Notes under the pieces: model-generated
Database searches by the model: none
What the model was told of the DNA's origin: nothing
What the model saw: the letters and a program-made list of their open reading frames with translations, nothing else
Source of the DNA: Rhizobium sp. Leaf262
Lineage (GTDB): Bacteria; Pseudomonadota; Alphaproteobacteria; Rhizobiales; Rhizobiaceae
Direction: 5' to 3'
Assembly (NCBI RefSeq): GCF_001422245.1
Contig: NZ_LMMM01000001.1
Span: 249,422 to 313,421 of the forward strand
Length of the DNA: 64,000 nucleotides
Part shown: piece by piece, positions 45,207-54,611 of the stretch
How the letters are laid out: the number at the start of each line of letters is the position of its first letter
Position numbering within the stretch: the first letter of the stretch is position 1
Made by a program: the position numbers and the translations under genes

Positions 45207-46649
45207 TTATGCCTGGCTGACATATTTGACGGTCTGGAACGCTTCCAGCCCTTCGATGCCGCCTTCGCGGCCTTGCCCGCTATCCTTGATGCCCCCGAAC
45301 GGGGTTTCTGGCAGCGACGCCTGCCAATGATTGATGATGACATTGCCGCTTTCCACCTGCTCGGAAACCTCGGAGATGATGCGGCTGTCATGGGTGAAGG
45401 CATAGGCTGCAAGCCCGAAGGGCAGCCGGTTCGCCAGCCGGAATGCCTCTTCTGTGGACGCGAAGGGCTGTGTTACGGCGAGCGGCCCGAACGGCTCCTC
45501 GTTCATCGCAAGGCTTGTATCATCGGCATGGACCAGCAACGTCGGCTCGAAGAAGAAGCCTTGGTTGTTGATGCGGTTACCACCGGCAGCCACCGTCGTG
45601 CCACGGGCATGGGCGTCGTCGACAAATTGCTCGATGGCTGTGATGCGGCGCGCATGGGCCAGCGGCCCCATCTGCGTCGATGTCACGCGCCCGTCTCCCA
45701 CCTTGATGGCGCGGGCGGCCTCGGCGAAGGCTTCGGCAAAGCGGTCGTGCTTGCTTTCATGCACGAAAAAGCGCGTCGGCGAGGTGCAAATCTGCCCGGC
45801 ATTGCGGTATTTGGCCCTGGCGGCAGAGAGCGCCACTGCCTCTATATCTGCGTCGGCAAAGATCAGCACGGGCGCGTGACCGCCAAGTTCGGAGATCATC
45901 CGTTTCATGCCGAGTGCGGCCTGTGCGGCCAGTGATTTTCCGACAGCCGTCGAGCCCGTGAAGGTGACGCCCTTGATGACGGGCGAGGCGATCAGCTGTT
46001 TCGATATATCCGCCGGGTTGCCGGTGACGACGCTGAGCGCGCCTGCGGGAAGGCCTGCCTCCTCCAAAATGGCGGCCAGCGCGAAGGTGCAGGCAGGCGT
46101 TTCTTCGGCAGGCTTCATGACCACGGTACAACCGGCGGCCAGCGCGCCGCTGATCTTGCGCGATGGTGTGATCAAGGGCGCATTCCACGGTGCGAAGGCC
46201 GCGATGGGGCCGAGCGGCTCCTTCAGAGCCATCTGGCGAATACCGGACTGACGCGACGGGATGATCCGTCCATAGGCGCGACGGCCTTCCTCGGCATCCC
46301 AGGTGAAAATACCTGCTGCTGTCTCGACTTCGACTTTTGCCTCGGCCAGCGGCTTGCCAAGCTCGGTGCTGATCAGCCAGGCCAGGGCATCGGCGCGCTC
46401 GCGCATCAGACTTGCGGCTTTGAGCAGAATGGCGGCGCGATCATGCGGCGACTTTGCGCGCCACGTCTGAAAAGCATTGCCAGCCGCATCGATGGCTTCT
46501 TCGACCTGCGCTGGTGTTGCATGGGGCATCTGCCCCAGAACTTCGCCGGTGGCAGGGTCGAGAACATCCGTGCTGACATCGGGCCGATCATCGACCCAAC
46601 GTCCGGCAATGAACAATCTCAAGGCGGGATAGCGTCTGTCCGCATCCAT
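45207..46649 (-). CDS. NAD(P)-dependent aldehyde dehydrogenase (succinate-semialdehyde/vanillin type)
   Basis: A 480-residue aldehyde dehydrogenase. The catalytic Cys is in NAGQICTSPTRF and the general base Glu in SELGGHAP. The cofactor-binding region is GPIAAFAPWNAP and FTGSTAVGKSL. ATG 46649 follows GAGGAG. It oxidises an aldehyde to the acid. With the zinc alcohol dehydrogenase at 57222, it could convert an alcohol to an acid for the acyl-CoA ligase. Members of this subgroup accept semialdehydes and aromatic aldehydes; the actual substrate is unclear. Confidence 0.92.
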   Translation of the reverse strand: MDADRRYPALRLFIAGRWVDDRPDVSTDVLDPATGEVLGQMPHATPAQVEEAIDAAGNAFQTWRAKSPHDRAAILLKAASLMRERADALAWLISTELGKPLAEAKVEVETAAGIFTWDAEEGRRAYGRIIPSRQSGIRQMALKEPLGPIAAFAPWNAPLITPSRKISGALAAGCTVVMKPAEETPACTFALAAILEEAGLPAGALSVVTGNPADISKQLIASPVIKGVTFTGSTAVGKSLAAQAALGMKRMISELGGHAPVLIFADADIEAVALSAARAKYRNAGQICTSPTRFFVHESKHDRFAEAFAEAARAIKVGDGRVTSTQMGPLAHARRITAIEQFVDDAHARGTTVAAGGNRINNQGFFFEPTLLVHADDTSLAMNEEPFGPLAVTQPFASTEEAFRLANRLPFGLAAYAFTHDSRIISEVSEQVESGNVIINHWQASLPETPFGGIKDSGQGREGGIEGLEAFQTVKYVSQA

Positions 46650-46663
46650 GGCGCGGTCTCCTC

Positions 46664-47527
46664 TCACGCTTTGGCCGGACCCGTTGACCTGATCTTGTCT
46701 AATACGGGACCAAGATGGGTCATGAAGCCCTGATGATCCTCGCTCATAGGAAAATGGCCGAGACCTTTCATGATGACCGCTTCAGCGCCGCTGATGGTTT
46801 CCACCAGCGCCATCGTGTCCTCCGGCGTGCAGGAGTAGTCATACTCGCCGGTCAGCAGGTAGAGCGGGCATTTTCCGGTATCGATGCGCGCGACATCGCC
46901 GCGAATATCGCCATCCTGCTTGTAGAAGAACAGATCGCCCTTGAAGATGCCGGGGCCGCCCTGCATGTAATGCCACAGCGTTTCCCAGCGTTCGCCGTCG
47001 GTCGCAAGCGGACCGATGAGGCCCGAAACGATGGCCGCGCAGACTTCGCCACCATGAACGTCGGGCCGGTGTGTCCAGGAAATATCGTAATAGGGGTTCA
47101 CATGCGCGCCCGACTGAAGGCCGACGGCGGCGCGGAACAGTTCGGGATGGTGGAGTGCGAGGTGAAGCACAGCGCGACCGCCGATCGAGCAGCCCATCAC
47201 GACAGGCTTGTCCAGTTCCAGCGCCTTCATGACGGAAAGAATGATGTCGACATAGCCTGCCGATGTCAGGCGATACTCTTCCTCATGCCAGCCGGTGGGC
47301 GGCGAGGATTTTCCGTGCCATGGCATATCGAAGACGACGACGCGGAAGTTTTCCAGCACCTTTTCGTCATTGAGAAGATTGCGATACTGGCGACCATCGG
47401 AGCCTGCGGTGTGAAGGCACAGAAGCGGAATGCCCTGACCGGCCTCTTCCACATATATCCGGTGGCTGCGACCGGCGATATCGAGCTTGAGATAACGTCC
47501 GACAATGGGTTCGAAGCTGGCGGTCAC
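46664..47527 (-). CDS. Alpha/beta hydrolase (MhpC-like)
   Basis: A 287-residue hydrolase of the epoxide-hydrolase/MhpC group. The oxyanion region is LCLHTAGSDGRQYRNLL, the nucleophile Ser114 is in MGCSIGG, and a late GLGHFPMSEDH supplies the catalytic His. The start is GTG 47527, overlapping the previous gene by 4 bases. Its place in a beta-oxidation-like operon without thiolase suggests it may cleave a C-C bond in a 3-oxo (beta-diketone-like) or ring intermediate, or a CoA ester. That is inference. Confidence 0.82.
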   Translation of the reverse strand: MTASFEPIVGRYLKLDIAGRSHRIYVEEAGQGIPLLCLHTAGSDGRQYRNLLNDEKVLENFRVVVFDMPWHGKSSPPTGWHEEEYRLTSAGYVDIILSVMKALELDKPVVMGCSIGGRAVLHLALHHPELFRAAVGLQSGAHVNPYYDISWTHRPDVHGGEVCAAIVSGLIGPLATDGERWETLWHYMQGGPGIFKGDLFFYKQDGDIRGDVARIDTGKCPLYLLTGEYDYSCTPEDTMALVETISGAEAVIMKGLGHFPMSEDHQGFMTHLGPVLDKIRSTGPAKA

Positions 47528-47889
47528 GTGTTCACCTCCTCACGAACGGCAGAGAAAATCTCTTTGAAATATCGAAGATTGGCCATGAAGGGATGAAGGT
47601 CGCCCTCAATCTTCAGATGGCGCGATTTCAGAAGGGCGAAGAGATCGTGATAGCCCGGTGCAGGCACCGCTTCAAAAAACCGCGCCCAGGAATCGGCCGA
47701 AGCACGCAACGCAAAGGTCCAGCTTGGCATGACGAAAGGACCTGTTTGAACCGAGGTGATGCGACCCTTGTCGACATCGACCAGAAAGGCCTGTTCGCCG
47801 ATCTCGACCAGAAAACGCAGGCTGACATATTGTCCGCGTCTGACCAGACCTTCCTTATGGTTGATGATATCAGGAAGCGCTTCCAGCAT
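47524..47889 (-). CDS. Small SCP2-like protein, function unknown
   Basis: A 121-residue soluble protein. The central WTFALRASADSWARFFEAVP and DLFALLKSRHLKIEGDLHPFMANLRYF segments resemble the sterol-carrier-protein-2 (SCP2) fold, where a hydrophobic pocket binds lipid or acyl-CoA. It lies between the acyl-CoA ligase and the hydrolase in the same operon. A role as a carrier or accessory subunit is a guess; similarity is by eye only. Confidence 0.5.
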   Translation of the reverse strand: MLEALPDIINHKEGLVRRGQYVSLRFLVEIGEQAFLVDVDKGRITSVQTGPFVMPSWTFALRASADSWARFFEAVPAPGYHDLFALLKSRHLKIEGDLHPFMANLRYFKEIFSAVREEVNT

Positions 47890-47906
47890 GTTTCCTCCTC
47901 ATTCTT

Positions 47907-49985
47907 TTAATTTTCCGACGCCTGCATCAGTGCGTCCACGGCCACCACTCCCTGTCCTTCTGGCAGGACCAGAAACGGGTTAACCTCCGCCTCCTGTATC
48001 GCCAGGTCCGGACGGACAGCAAGTGAAGACAAAGCGACGATGGCGGCGGCAAGGGCTTCGATATCGCCGCGCGGCTTTCCTCTGAAGCCCTTGAGCGCCT
48101 GGAAAGCCTTGACCTCGTCAATCATCTCGCGGGCCGTTTCGATGGTGACAGGCGCGAGCCTGACGGCGCGGTCCTGATAAATTTCGGTCATTACACCGCC
48201 TGCGGCCACCATGATGATCGGCCCGGCTTCTTGGTCGATGCGATACCCCACCAGCGCCTCGCCGATGCCCTTGACCATGGCCTGCACGAGAATGTCGGAA
48301 CCCCTGGCTTCAGGCACATGCGCCGAGACATTCTTGCCGATATCCAGCGCTGCCTTTTCAAGACCGGCACGGTCGGCAATGCCCAGCACCACGCCGCCGA
48401 CATCGGTCTTGTGCAGGACATGCGAAGACAGAACCTTGGCGACAACCGGATAGCCAAATGGCAACTCCCCGGTCACCTTGCCTTGCGGCAACACATGAAT
48501 GGGTGCACGTTGCACACCGAGCGATTGCAGAACACCATAGGCTTCGCGCTCATCGAGGTTGCGACCGGTCTCGGAGCGGTTGACTTTCGAAGCCGCGCCA
48601 GCATCGGGGCGCCTGCGCCGGAATGCCGCCGCCACGACATCGGCGCAGGCTTCGGGCGACCGGAAAACCGGTATGCCCTTCTCGGAAAGAAGTCTCAAAG
48701 CCTCGGGGGCATCGGGAACGAGAAAGACGGCGAGCGGGACATCCTTGCCCGCGACGTCGAAAATGGGCTTTACCGCCAGATCGGGGTGGTTGCGGGCCGA
48801 GGAACCGACAACGGCAATCATCAGATCGAACTGCTTGGAGTCGACCATGGTCGAGAGAGCCGCCTTCATGACCTCCGGCTTGACGCCTGCGAGTGTCAAA
48901 TCAACGATACGACCGCGCTCGACCTCGACACCTGATGATTTGAATGTATCGAAAGTGGCAGGCGCAGGTTCCTCGACCGCAATGCCGCGCACGCCGAGCT
49001 GATCGACCACCATGGCCGCACCGCCGCCCGTGGTGGTGACAACGCCAACCTTTGGCGCGTAGCCATGGGCCTGCGTTTTCGTTCTGGAAAGAAGGGGCAA
49101 TGCGCCGAGAAGTCCTTCGAGCGTATCGACGCGGGCAATGCCGCAGTCACGCAGGAAGGCATCGGCCACGGCATCTTCACCGGCCAGAGCGCCGGTGTGG
49201 GACAGCGCCAGTTCGGCGGCCTGTTGCGAGCGGCCAAGTTTCAGCGCGACGATGGGCTTGTTATGACGATGCGCCAGTTCCGCAAAGCGCCGGAGATGAT
49301 CGGCATTGCGCAGGCTTTCGAGGAACAGCAGGTAACCGCCGACCTCGGGGTCTTCGAGCACGGCCTCACAAAGCTCGCCCAGCGACAGGTCGATCTCGTT
49401 GCCGACGGAGACCAGACCGGCAAAGCCGATGCCCAGCGATTTGCCACGCGACAAAAGCGCGCCGATCATGCTGCCGCTGTGGGAGGCGACGAAGATATTG
49501 CCTTTCGGCAGGCCTTCTTCGGCAAAGGCCGCGTTGGCCGTCATCACCGTCTTGCGGTGAATATTGACCATGCCGAGGCTGGAGGGGCCAATAATGCGCA
49601 AACCCGATTGTTTCGCTGCCGCCAGCATTCGCTCTGTGCGCTCGTGTCCGGCACTGCCACCCTCGGAAAAGCCGTTGGCGAGAACGGTCGCGACCTTCAC
49701 GCCCTTTGCCGCGCATTCTGCCACCGCATCCACGGCGGTATCGGCACCCGTCAGAATGAAAGCGTGATCGACCACCTCCGGCAGATCATCAAGGGAAGCC
49801 CAGGCCTTCTCGCCCAGAACCGAGGTTCTGCGGGGATTGATCGGGTAGAGATTGCCTTCGAAACCCGCGCGCCGCAGATAGGATAGCGGGCGTCCCGCCG
49901 TTTTCGTGGCATCATCGGATGCACCGATTATGGCGATGCTGCGGGGTGCGAAGAAGGCGGAATGGAACGCGCTGTCAACAGGCAT
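47907..49985 (-). CDS. NDP-forming acyl-CoA synthetase (acetate-CoA ligase family)
   Basis: A protein of about 692 residues, one chain containing CoA-binding (IAIIGASDDATKTAG), two succinyl-CoA-ligase-like domains, and a C-terminal ATP-grasp domain (HKTDVGGVVLGI, DILVQAMVKG, VGYRIDQEAGPIIMVAAGG). The phospho-histidine candidate is in ALSHTGALAGEDAV. It activates a carboxylic acid to its CoA ester with ATP. ATG 49985 follows GAAGG and lies 13 bases after the acyl-CoA dehydrogenase stop, which excludes the longer 5' reading. Confidence 0.9.
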   Translation of the reverse strand: MPVDSAFHSAFFAPRSIAIIGASDDATKTAGRPLSYLRRAGFEGNLYPINPRRTSVLGEKAWASLDDLPEVVDHAFILTGADTAVDAVAECAAKGVKVATVLANGFSEGGSAGHERTERMLAAAKQSGLRIIGPSSLGMVNIHRKTVMTANAAFAEEGLPKGNIFVASHSGSMIGALLSRGKSLGIGFAGLVSVGNEIDLSLGELCEAVLEDPEVGGYLLFLESLRNADHLRRFAELAHRHNKPIVALKLGRSQQAAELALSHTGALAGEDAVADAFLRDCGIARVDTLEGLLGALPLLSRTKTQAHGYAPKVGVVTTTGGGAAMVVDQLGVRGIAVEEPAPATFDTFKSSGVEVERGRIVDLTLAGVKPEVMKAALSTMVDSKQFDLMIAVVGSSARNHPDLAVKPIFDVAGKDVPLAVFLVPDAPEALRLLSEKGIPVFRSPEACADVVAAAFRRRRPDAGAASKVNRSETGRNLDEREAYGVLQSLGVQRAPIHVLPQGKVTGELPFGYPVVAKVLSSHVLHKTDVGGVVLGIADRAGLEKAALDIGKNVSAHVPEARGSDILVQAMVKGIGEALVGYRIDQEAGPIIMVAAGGVMTEIYQDRAVRLAPVTIETAREMIDEVKAFQALKGFRGKPRGDIEALAAAIVALSSLAVRPDLAIQEAEVNPFLVLPEGQGVVAVDALMQASEN

Positions 49986-49998
49986 TACGGTTGGACCT

Positions 49999-51168
49999 TC
50001 ATTCTGCAGCCGTTGGAACGCGCGGCGCGCGCTGTTCGAAACGGCGATCAAAGACATGCTCCGCAATGCGGTTCTTGAGAACCTCGATGGAGCCACCGGC
50101 AATCATCCAGCCTCTTGTTCTGCGCATGCAATATTCCGCAAGCGCCTCGGTACTGTAGCCAAGCCCGCCCATGATCTGGATCGCCTCGTTGGCCGCATCG
50201 AAACCGGCCTGGTTGCAGGCAAGTTTCGCCAGAGCCGTATCGGCGGCGCTCGGCAATTCGCCTTCGCCAACCGATGCGCTTCGGTAAAGAAGAAGCTGTG
50301 CAGATTCGAGCTTCAGCAGCAAGTCGGCAAATTTCCACTGCAAGCCCTGGAATTCGCAGAGCGGTCGACCGAATTGCTTGCGCACCAACGCATGCTCGCG
50401 GGCAAGATTGAAGGCGTAGCGCCCCAGAGCCAACGAACGGGCAGCATTGCCCAACCGCTCCACATTGAAGCCCGAAATCTGCTTCTTGAAACCGCCGGGG
50501 CCGAGCAGAATATTGGCTGCCGGAATACGGCAATTGTCGAAATGCAGTTCCGACCATTCTTCGCCGCTCATGAAGGCCGATGGCTTGCTGACGGTAAAGC
50601 CCGGCGCATTGCGTTCGACCAGAACCGAGCCGATGCCACCGGCACCGGGGCCAAAGCGGACATAGATGAGATAGAGAGAGGCATCCGGGCTGTGCGTGGA
50701 AAACACCTTCGAGCCGTTGACGATGACCTCATCGCCTTCGATGCGCGCAGAGGTCTTGAGTTCGGTGACCGCAGAACCCGCATCCGGTTCGGACATGCCA
50801 AGGCTGATGACCTTTCGTCCGCCGATCAGATCGGCCAGAAAGCGTTCCTTCTGGTCGGCACTGGCATATTCGACAAAGGTTCTGATCGGGCCGAAATTGC
50901 CCGCCTGCACCACGTCGGCGCTGCGTGGGCACACGGCTGCGACCTGCTCGATGGCGATGATCGCGTCGAGCAATGTACCGCCCTGACCGCCATCTTCCTC
51001 GGAAAATGCGATACCCAGCAGACCTTGCTCCGCCATGAGTTTGGCGACATCGAAGGGGAACCCCGGCGTATGGGCGCGTTCGAGGGCACCTGCTGCCAAA
51101 TTCTGTTCTGCAAAACGGCGAACTGAATCCGCAAACATTTTTTGCTCTTCGCTCAGGGCAAAATCCAT
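49999..51168 (-). CDS. Acyl-CoA dehydrogenase
   Basis: A 389-residue flavoenzyme that inserts the alpha-beta double bond into an acyl-CoA. It has the N-terminal helix (LSEEQKMFADSVRRFAEQ), the FAD/substrate region SLGMSEPDAGSAVTEL and the C-terminal AGGSIEVLKNRIAEH segment, where the usual 'GTSEI' becomes 'GSIEV'. It is the first gene of the minus-strand acid-oxidation operon and is divergent from the LysR regulator. Confidence 0.92.
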   Translation of the reverse strand: MDFALSEEQKMFADSVRRFAEQNLAAGALERAHTPGFPFDVAKLMAEQGLLGIAFSEEDGGQGGTLLDAIIAIEQVAAVCPRSADVVQAGNFGPIRTFVEYASADQKERFLADLIGGRKVISLGMSEPDAGSAVTELKTSARIEGDEVIVNGSKVFSTHSPDASLYLIYVRFGPGAGGIGSVLVERNAPGFTVSKPSAFMSGEEWSELHFDNCRIPAANILLGPGGFKKQISGFNVERLGNAARSLALGRYAFNLAREHALVRKQFGRPLCEFQGLQWKFADLLLKLESAQLLLYRSASVGEGELPSAADTALAKLACNQAGFDAANEAIQIMGGLGYSTEALAEYCMRRTRGWMIAGGSIEVLKNRIAEHVFDRRFEQRAPRVPTAAE

Positions 51169-51396
51169 GATCAATGCTCTCTCGTTAGACCGACATTGGC
51201 ACGCTCTTGTGCCGCTGTCAGGATTTGGCCGAAAATGTCGGGTCTTCGCAACTTACTAGGCATCGGGAGGCCATGAGTTTTCCGCTCAACAGAACTCCAT
51301 ACCAACGCTTAACAACGGAACGATTGCTCGATATGACTCCTCACAGCGCTTGTTTGGCTGCCCTTTGCCGCAGGCGTTTTTGCATGGAGGAAGCAA

Positions 51397-52293
51397 ATGG
51401 CAGTGACCGGGATGCCGCCTTTAAACCCGCTATACGTTTTCGAGGTTGCGGCTCGGCATGGCGGCTTTGGCAAGGCGGCGCAGGAGCTGAACGTTACCCA
51501 ATCCGCCGTCAGTCGCCAGATTTCCGTGCTAGAGAGCTATCTGGGCGTGCGGCTGTTTCACCGCGAACGCACCGGCTCCAAACTGACCGAAGCTGGGGAG
51601 GAATTTGCCGCAGAGATCGCCGAGCCCTTCGCAAAACTCGCTGCCGCCTCGCATCGTCTGGTGGAGCGCAAGCCGAATTCGCCACTCAAGCTACGTGCCT
51701 ATGCCACCTTCGCCAGCCGGTGGCTCATTCCGCGCCTCTCGAATTTCCACAAGCGCTATCCGAAGATACAGATCACCGTCAGCAATACGGTCAAACCCGT
51801 CGATTTTTCACGCGAAACGGTGGAGATCGCCATTCAGGTCGGCAATGGCAACTGGCCGGGCATGAATGCCATTCACCTTTTCGACGATGTCATCCAGCCG
51901 GTGGCCAGCCCCGCATTGTTGAAACGCACGCCGTTGAACACGCCTGCGGATTTGCTGAAACATGCCAGACTGCATTCCTATTACCGCAGACGTGATTGGG
52001 CGGACTGGTTCGCCGCTGCCGGTGTGGATTTGCCGGACGATCGTGGCACGGTCTTCGAATCCTCGAACCTGACCTATCAGGCGGCTATCGAGGGTCTGGG
52101 TGTGGCGATTGGCCAGAAGGCGCTTTTGGGTGAAGAGCTGGCGTCTGGCAAACTGGTGGCGCTGTTCGATAGCGTGAAACGACCGCTGGCCTATTATCTG
52201 GTATGGCCGATGGATCGGCCTGAATCCAGAAAGCTGCAATCGTTTCGTGACTGGCTTCTGGACGAAATCAAAAACGACCCGGCGCTTCGTTAG
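51397..52293 (+). CDS. LysR-family regulator (GcvA-like)
   Basis: A 298-residue regulator. Winged helix at residues 8-66 (LNPLYVFEVAARHGGFGKAAQELNVTQSAVSRQISVLE) and effector domain with LKLRAYATFASRWLIPRL, as in GcvA relatives. ATG 51397 follows GGAGG. It is divergent from the acyl-CoA dehydrogenase operon and convergent with the Liv-type binding protein, so it probably activates that operon. Confidence 0.92.
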   Translation: MAVTGMPPLNPLYVFEVAARHGGFGKAAQELNVTQSAVSRQISVLESYLGVRLFHRERTGSKLTEAGEEFAAEIAEPFAKLAAASHRLVERKPNSPLKLRAYATFASRWLIPRLSNFHKRYPKIQITVSNTVKPVDFSRETVEIAIQVGNGNWPGMNAIHLFDDVIQPVASPALLKRTPLNTPADLLKHARLHSYYRRRDWADWFAAAGVDLPDDRGTVFESSNLTYQAAIEGLGVAIGQKALLGEELASGKLVALFDSVKRPLAYYLVWPMDRPESRKLQSFRDWLLDEIKNDPALR

Positions 52294-52307
52294 GGAAGAA
52301 CCGGGTC
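52276..52307. terminator. Hairpin at the convergent LysR/binding-protein junction
   Basis: GACCCGG and CCGGGTC form a 7-bp stem with an 18-base loop, partly inside the end of the LysR gene. There is no T-run; it may be a bidirectional barrier. Confidence 0.3.
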
Positions 52308-52315
52308 ACGAGGGG

Positions 52316-53539
52316 CTATTTGGCAGGAATCGAGCATCCGCCGTCTGCCTGCGACCGGAAGGCCTTATCCGCCGGAACTGTTTCCAGAAGCTTGTAGAAA
52401 TCCCAGTCATATTTCGATTCTTCCGGGGTTTTCACCTGAAAGAGATACATGTCGCGCATCACGCGTCCATCGGTGCGGATGGTCGCATTCTTCGTGTAGA
52501 AATCATTGATCGGGATTTCGCGCATTTTTGCGACAGTGGATTTCGCCTCATCGCTGCCATTGGCATCGATCGATTTCAGGTAATGCGTGACCGCACCGTA
52601 GACCGCGGCCTGCAAGCTGCCCGGGGCTTTTCCTCCCGAACGCTCCATGAAGCGCTTGCTCCATTTGCGGGTGTCGTCATTCATGTCCCAATAGAAGCTA
52701 TCGGCAAGGATCAGGTCCTTTGCGCTGGCCAGCCCAAGCGATTTGATATCGGGAAGGTTGACGAGAAGTGCTGCCAGACTTTGCCCGGCTTGCGTAATGC
52801 CGAATTCCTGCGCCTGCTTGACCGTGTTCACCATGTCGGCACCGGCATTGGCGATGCCGATGACCTGCGCGCCAGACCCTTGGGCCTGAAGCAGATAGGA
52901 CGACATATCCGTGCTGTTGAGAGGTGCGCGAACGGCGCCCAGAGCCTCGCCGCCATTGGCCTTGATGACCTGCGTTGCAGCGCCTTCGAGCGTGTGGCCG
53001 AAGCTGTAATCTGCCGTCAGGAAGTACCAGCTTTTCAACCCGCGCCGCACCGTGGCACCGGCCACGACGTTGGCATAAGCGTAATTGTCATAGGCCCAGT
53101 GAACGCCGACCGGCGAGCAGGCTTTTCCCGTCAAATCCGGTGTGCCCGGACCTGTTGCCAGAAACACCTTATTCTTAGCCTTTGAAATTTCCTGCACTGA
53201 CAAGGCGACTGCGGACGACACGACTTCGGTGATGGCATCGACCTTTTCGGTGTCGTACCATTTGTTCGCAACGGCGCTGCCGACATCGGCCTTGTTCTGG
53301 TGGTCGGCCTGAACGATCTCGATCGGCACGCCCTGAACCTTTCCGCCAAAATCTTCGGCAGCCATCTGCGCGGCGAGCACGGCACCGGCGCCGACATTGT
53401 CGGCATAAGGACCAGACATATCGGTGAGAACACCGATCTTCACGACGCCATCCGAAATATCGGCGGCGAATGCGGATGTTGTTGCAAGAAGCGCTCCCAA
53501 CACGCTTGCAGCAGCACAGGCTCTATTCTTGTTTTTCAT
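52316..53539 (-). CDS. Liv-type ABC transporter substrate-binding protein (first copy)
   Basis: A 407-residue periplasmic binding protein (Peripla_BP_6) with a signal peptide (core ASVLGALLATTSAFA-A, about residue 25). Features: VVKIGVLTDMSGPYADNVG, VEIVQADHQNKADVG, DAITEVVSSAVAL, and the TGKACSPVGVHWAYDNY segment, which recurs almost unchanged in the protein at 58320. It is divergent from the permease and ATPase genes. Family members bind branched-chain amino acids, amides, urea or aromatic acids. Confidence 0.93.
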   Translation of the reverse strand: MKNKNRACAAASVLGALLATTSAFAADISDGVVKIGVLTDMSGPYADNVGAGAVLAAQMAAEDFGGKVQGVPIEIVQADHQNKADVGSAVANKWYDTEKVDAITEVVSSAVALSVQEISKAKNKVFLATGPGTPDLTGKACSPVGVHWAYDNYAYANVVAGATVRRGLKSWYFLTADYSFGHTLEGAATQVIKANGGEALGAVRAPLNSTDMSSYLLQAQGSGAQVIGIANAGADMVNTVKQAQEFGITQAGQSLAALLVNLPDIKSLGLASAKDLILADSFYWDMNDDTRKWSKRFMERSGGKAPGSLQAAVYGAVTHYLKSIDANGSDEAKSTVAKMREIPINDFYTKNATIRTDGRVMRDMYLFQVKTPEESKYDWDFYKLLETVPADKAFRSQADGGCSIPAK

Positions 53540-53849
53540 GAATACCTCCCCGGTTAGACGAACAATGCTCTATCAATTGCGTCTAGCCTAGGTTGCCCTC
53601 TTCACAAGAACGCACAACAGACAAAAACTCATGGGCTGCTGCTCAATTCGAATATCGACGGCACCTCGCCGCGAAATCACCGTGTTGCGCCAAAACGGAA
53701 TGACCCCGTGACTTATAGGCTCTTGCAGAAAGCGCCCGCCCGCCGACAATGCCCCCTGCATGGATCAGGTATCCCTGCCATGATCTGCAAAGACGGATCA
53801 ACTGATACGGGAATGCCCTTCTTGTGCGAAGGGGTCTGGGAGGAAGCAC
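53540..53849. promoter_or_regulatory. Divergent region between Liv-type binding protein and Liv-type ATPase operon
   Basis: This 310-base stretch holds the promoters of two divergent transcripts and no gene I can support. A GGGAGGAAG ribosome site immediately precedes the ATPase start. I see no strong palindrome. Confidence 0.4.
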
Positions 53850-54611
53850 ATGACAAACGGGGACGTCATTCTGGCGGCCAAAGACCTATGCATCGAATTC
53901 AACGGCTTTAAAGCCGTGAATGGTGCGTCCTTCAATGTGAAGCGCGGCCATATCCATGCGCTGATCGGACCCAACGGTGCGGGCAAGACCACTTGTTTCA
54001 ACCTCTTGACCCGTTTCCTGACGCCGACATCCGGTTCGATCCATTTCAACGGTCAGGATATTACGCGTTTGGCCCCCGACGAGATTGCCCGCCGCGGCAT
54101 GGTTCGCTCGTTCCAGATTTCTGCCGTTTTTGGCGACATGACGGTTCTGGAGAATGTGCGCGTTGCGCTGCAAAGGCGCAAACACGGGGCTTCCTTCGAT
54201 TTCTGGCGCAGCGAACGCAGCTTAAGCGCACTGGACGGCGAGGCCGAAAGCCTCGTGGAATCCGTCGGCCTCAGCCGTTACATCAATTCGCGCGCCGCCG
54301 AACTTTCCTATGGACGCAAACGCGCCCTGGAAGTGGCGACGACACTGGCGCTCGACCCTGAAATGCTGCTGCTGGACGAGCCGATGGCCGGCATGGGTCA
54401 CGAAGATGTAGAGCGCACGGCCTTACTCATCCGTGAAATCGCCAAGACACGCACCGTCCTGATGGTCGAACATAACCTGAAAGTCGTGGCGCAGCTCTCC
54501 GACCGGATCACCGTACTCGCCAGGGGGCAGGTTCTTGCCGAGGGCGATTATGCCACCGTTTCGGCTGATCCGAAGGTCATCGAAGCCTATATTGGAGCCT
54601 CCCATGACTGA
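53850..54611 (+). CDS. Liv-type ABC transporter ATP-binding protein (LivG type)
   Basis: A 253-residue ATPase. Walker A GPNGAGKTT near residue 40, the signature is LSYGRKRALEVA, the Walker B is MLLLDEPMAGM, and the C-terminal NLKVVAQLSDRITVLARGQVLAEG is the LivG type. The first gene of a five-gene unit (two ATPases, two permeases, a dehydrogenase, then a second receptor). It overlaps the next ATPase gene by 8 bases. Confidence 0.93.
   Translation: MTNGDVILAAKDLCIEFNGFKAVNGASFNVKRGHIHALIGPNGAGKTTCFNLLTRFLTPTSGSIHFNGQDITRLAPDEIARRGMVRSFQISAVFGDMTVLENVRVALQRRKHGASFDFWRSERSLSALDGEAESLVESVGLSRYINSRAAELSYGRKRALEVATTLALDPEMLLLDEPMAGMGHEDVERTALLIREIAKTRTVLMVEHNLKVVAQLSDRITVLARGQVLAEGDYATVSADPKVIEAYIGASHD

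Noticed and set aside
49906-51126. 406-codon open frame antisense to the acyl-CoA dehydrogenase
   Set aside because: Shadow of a well-supported gene; no motif or plausible start signals.
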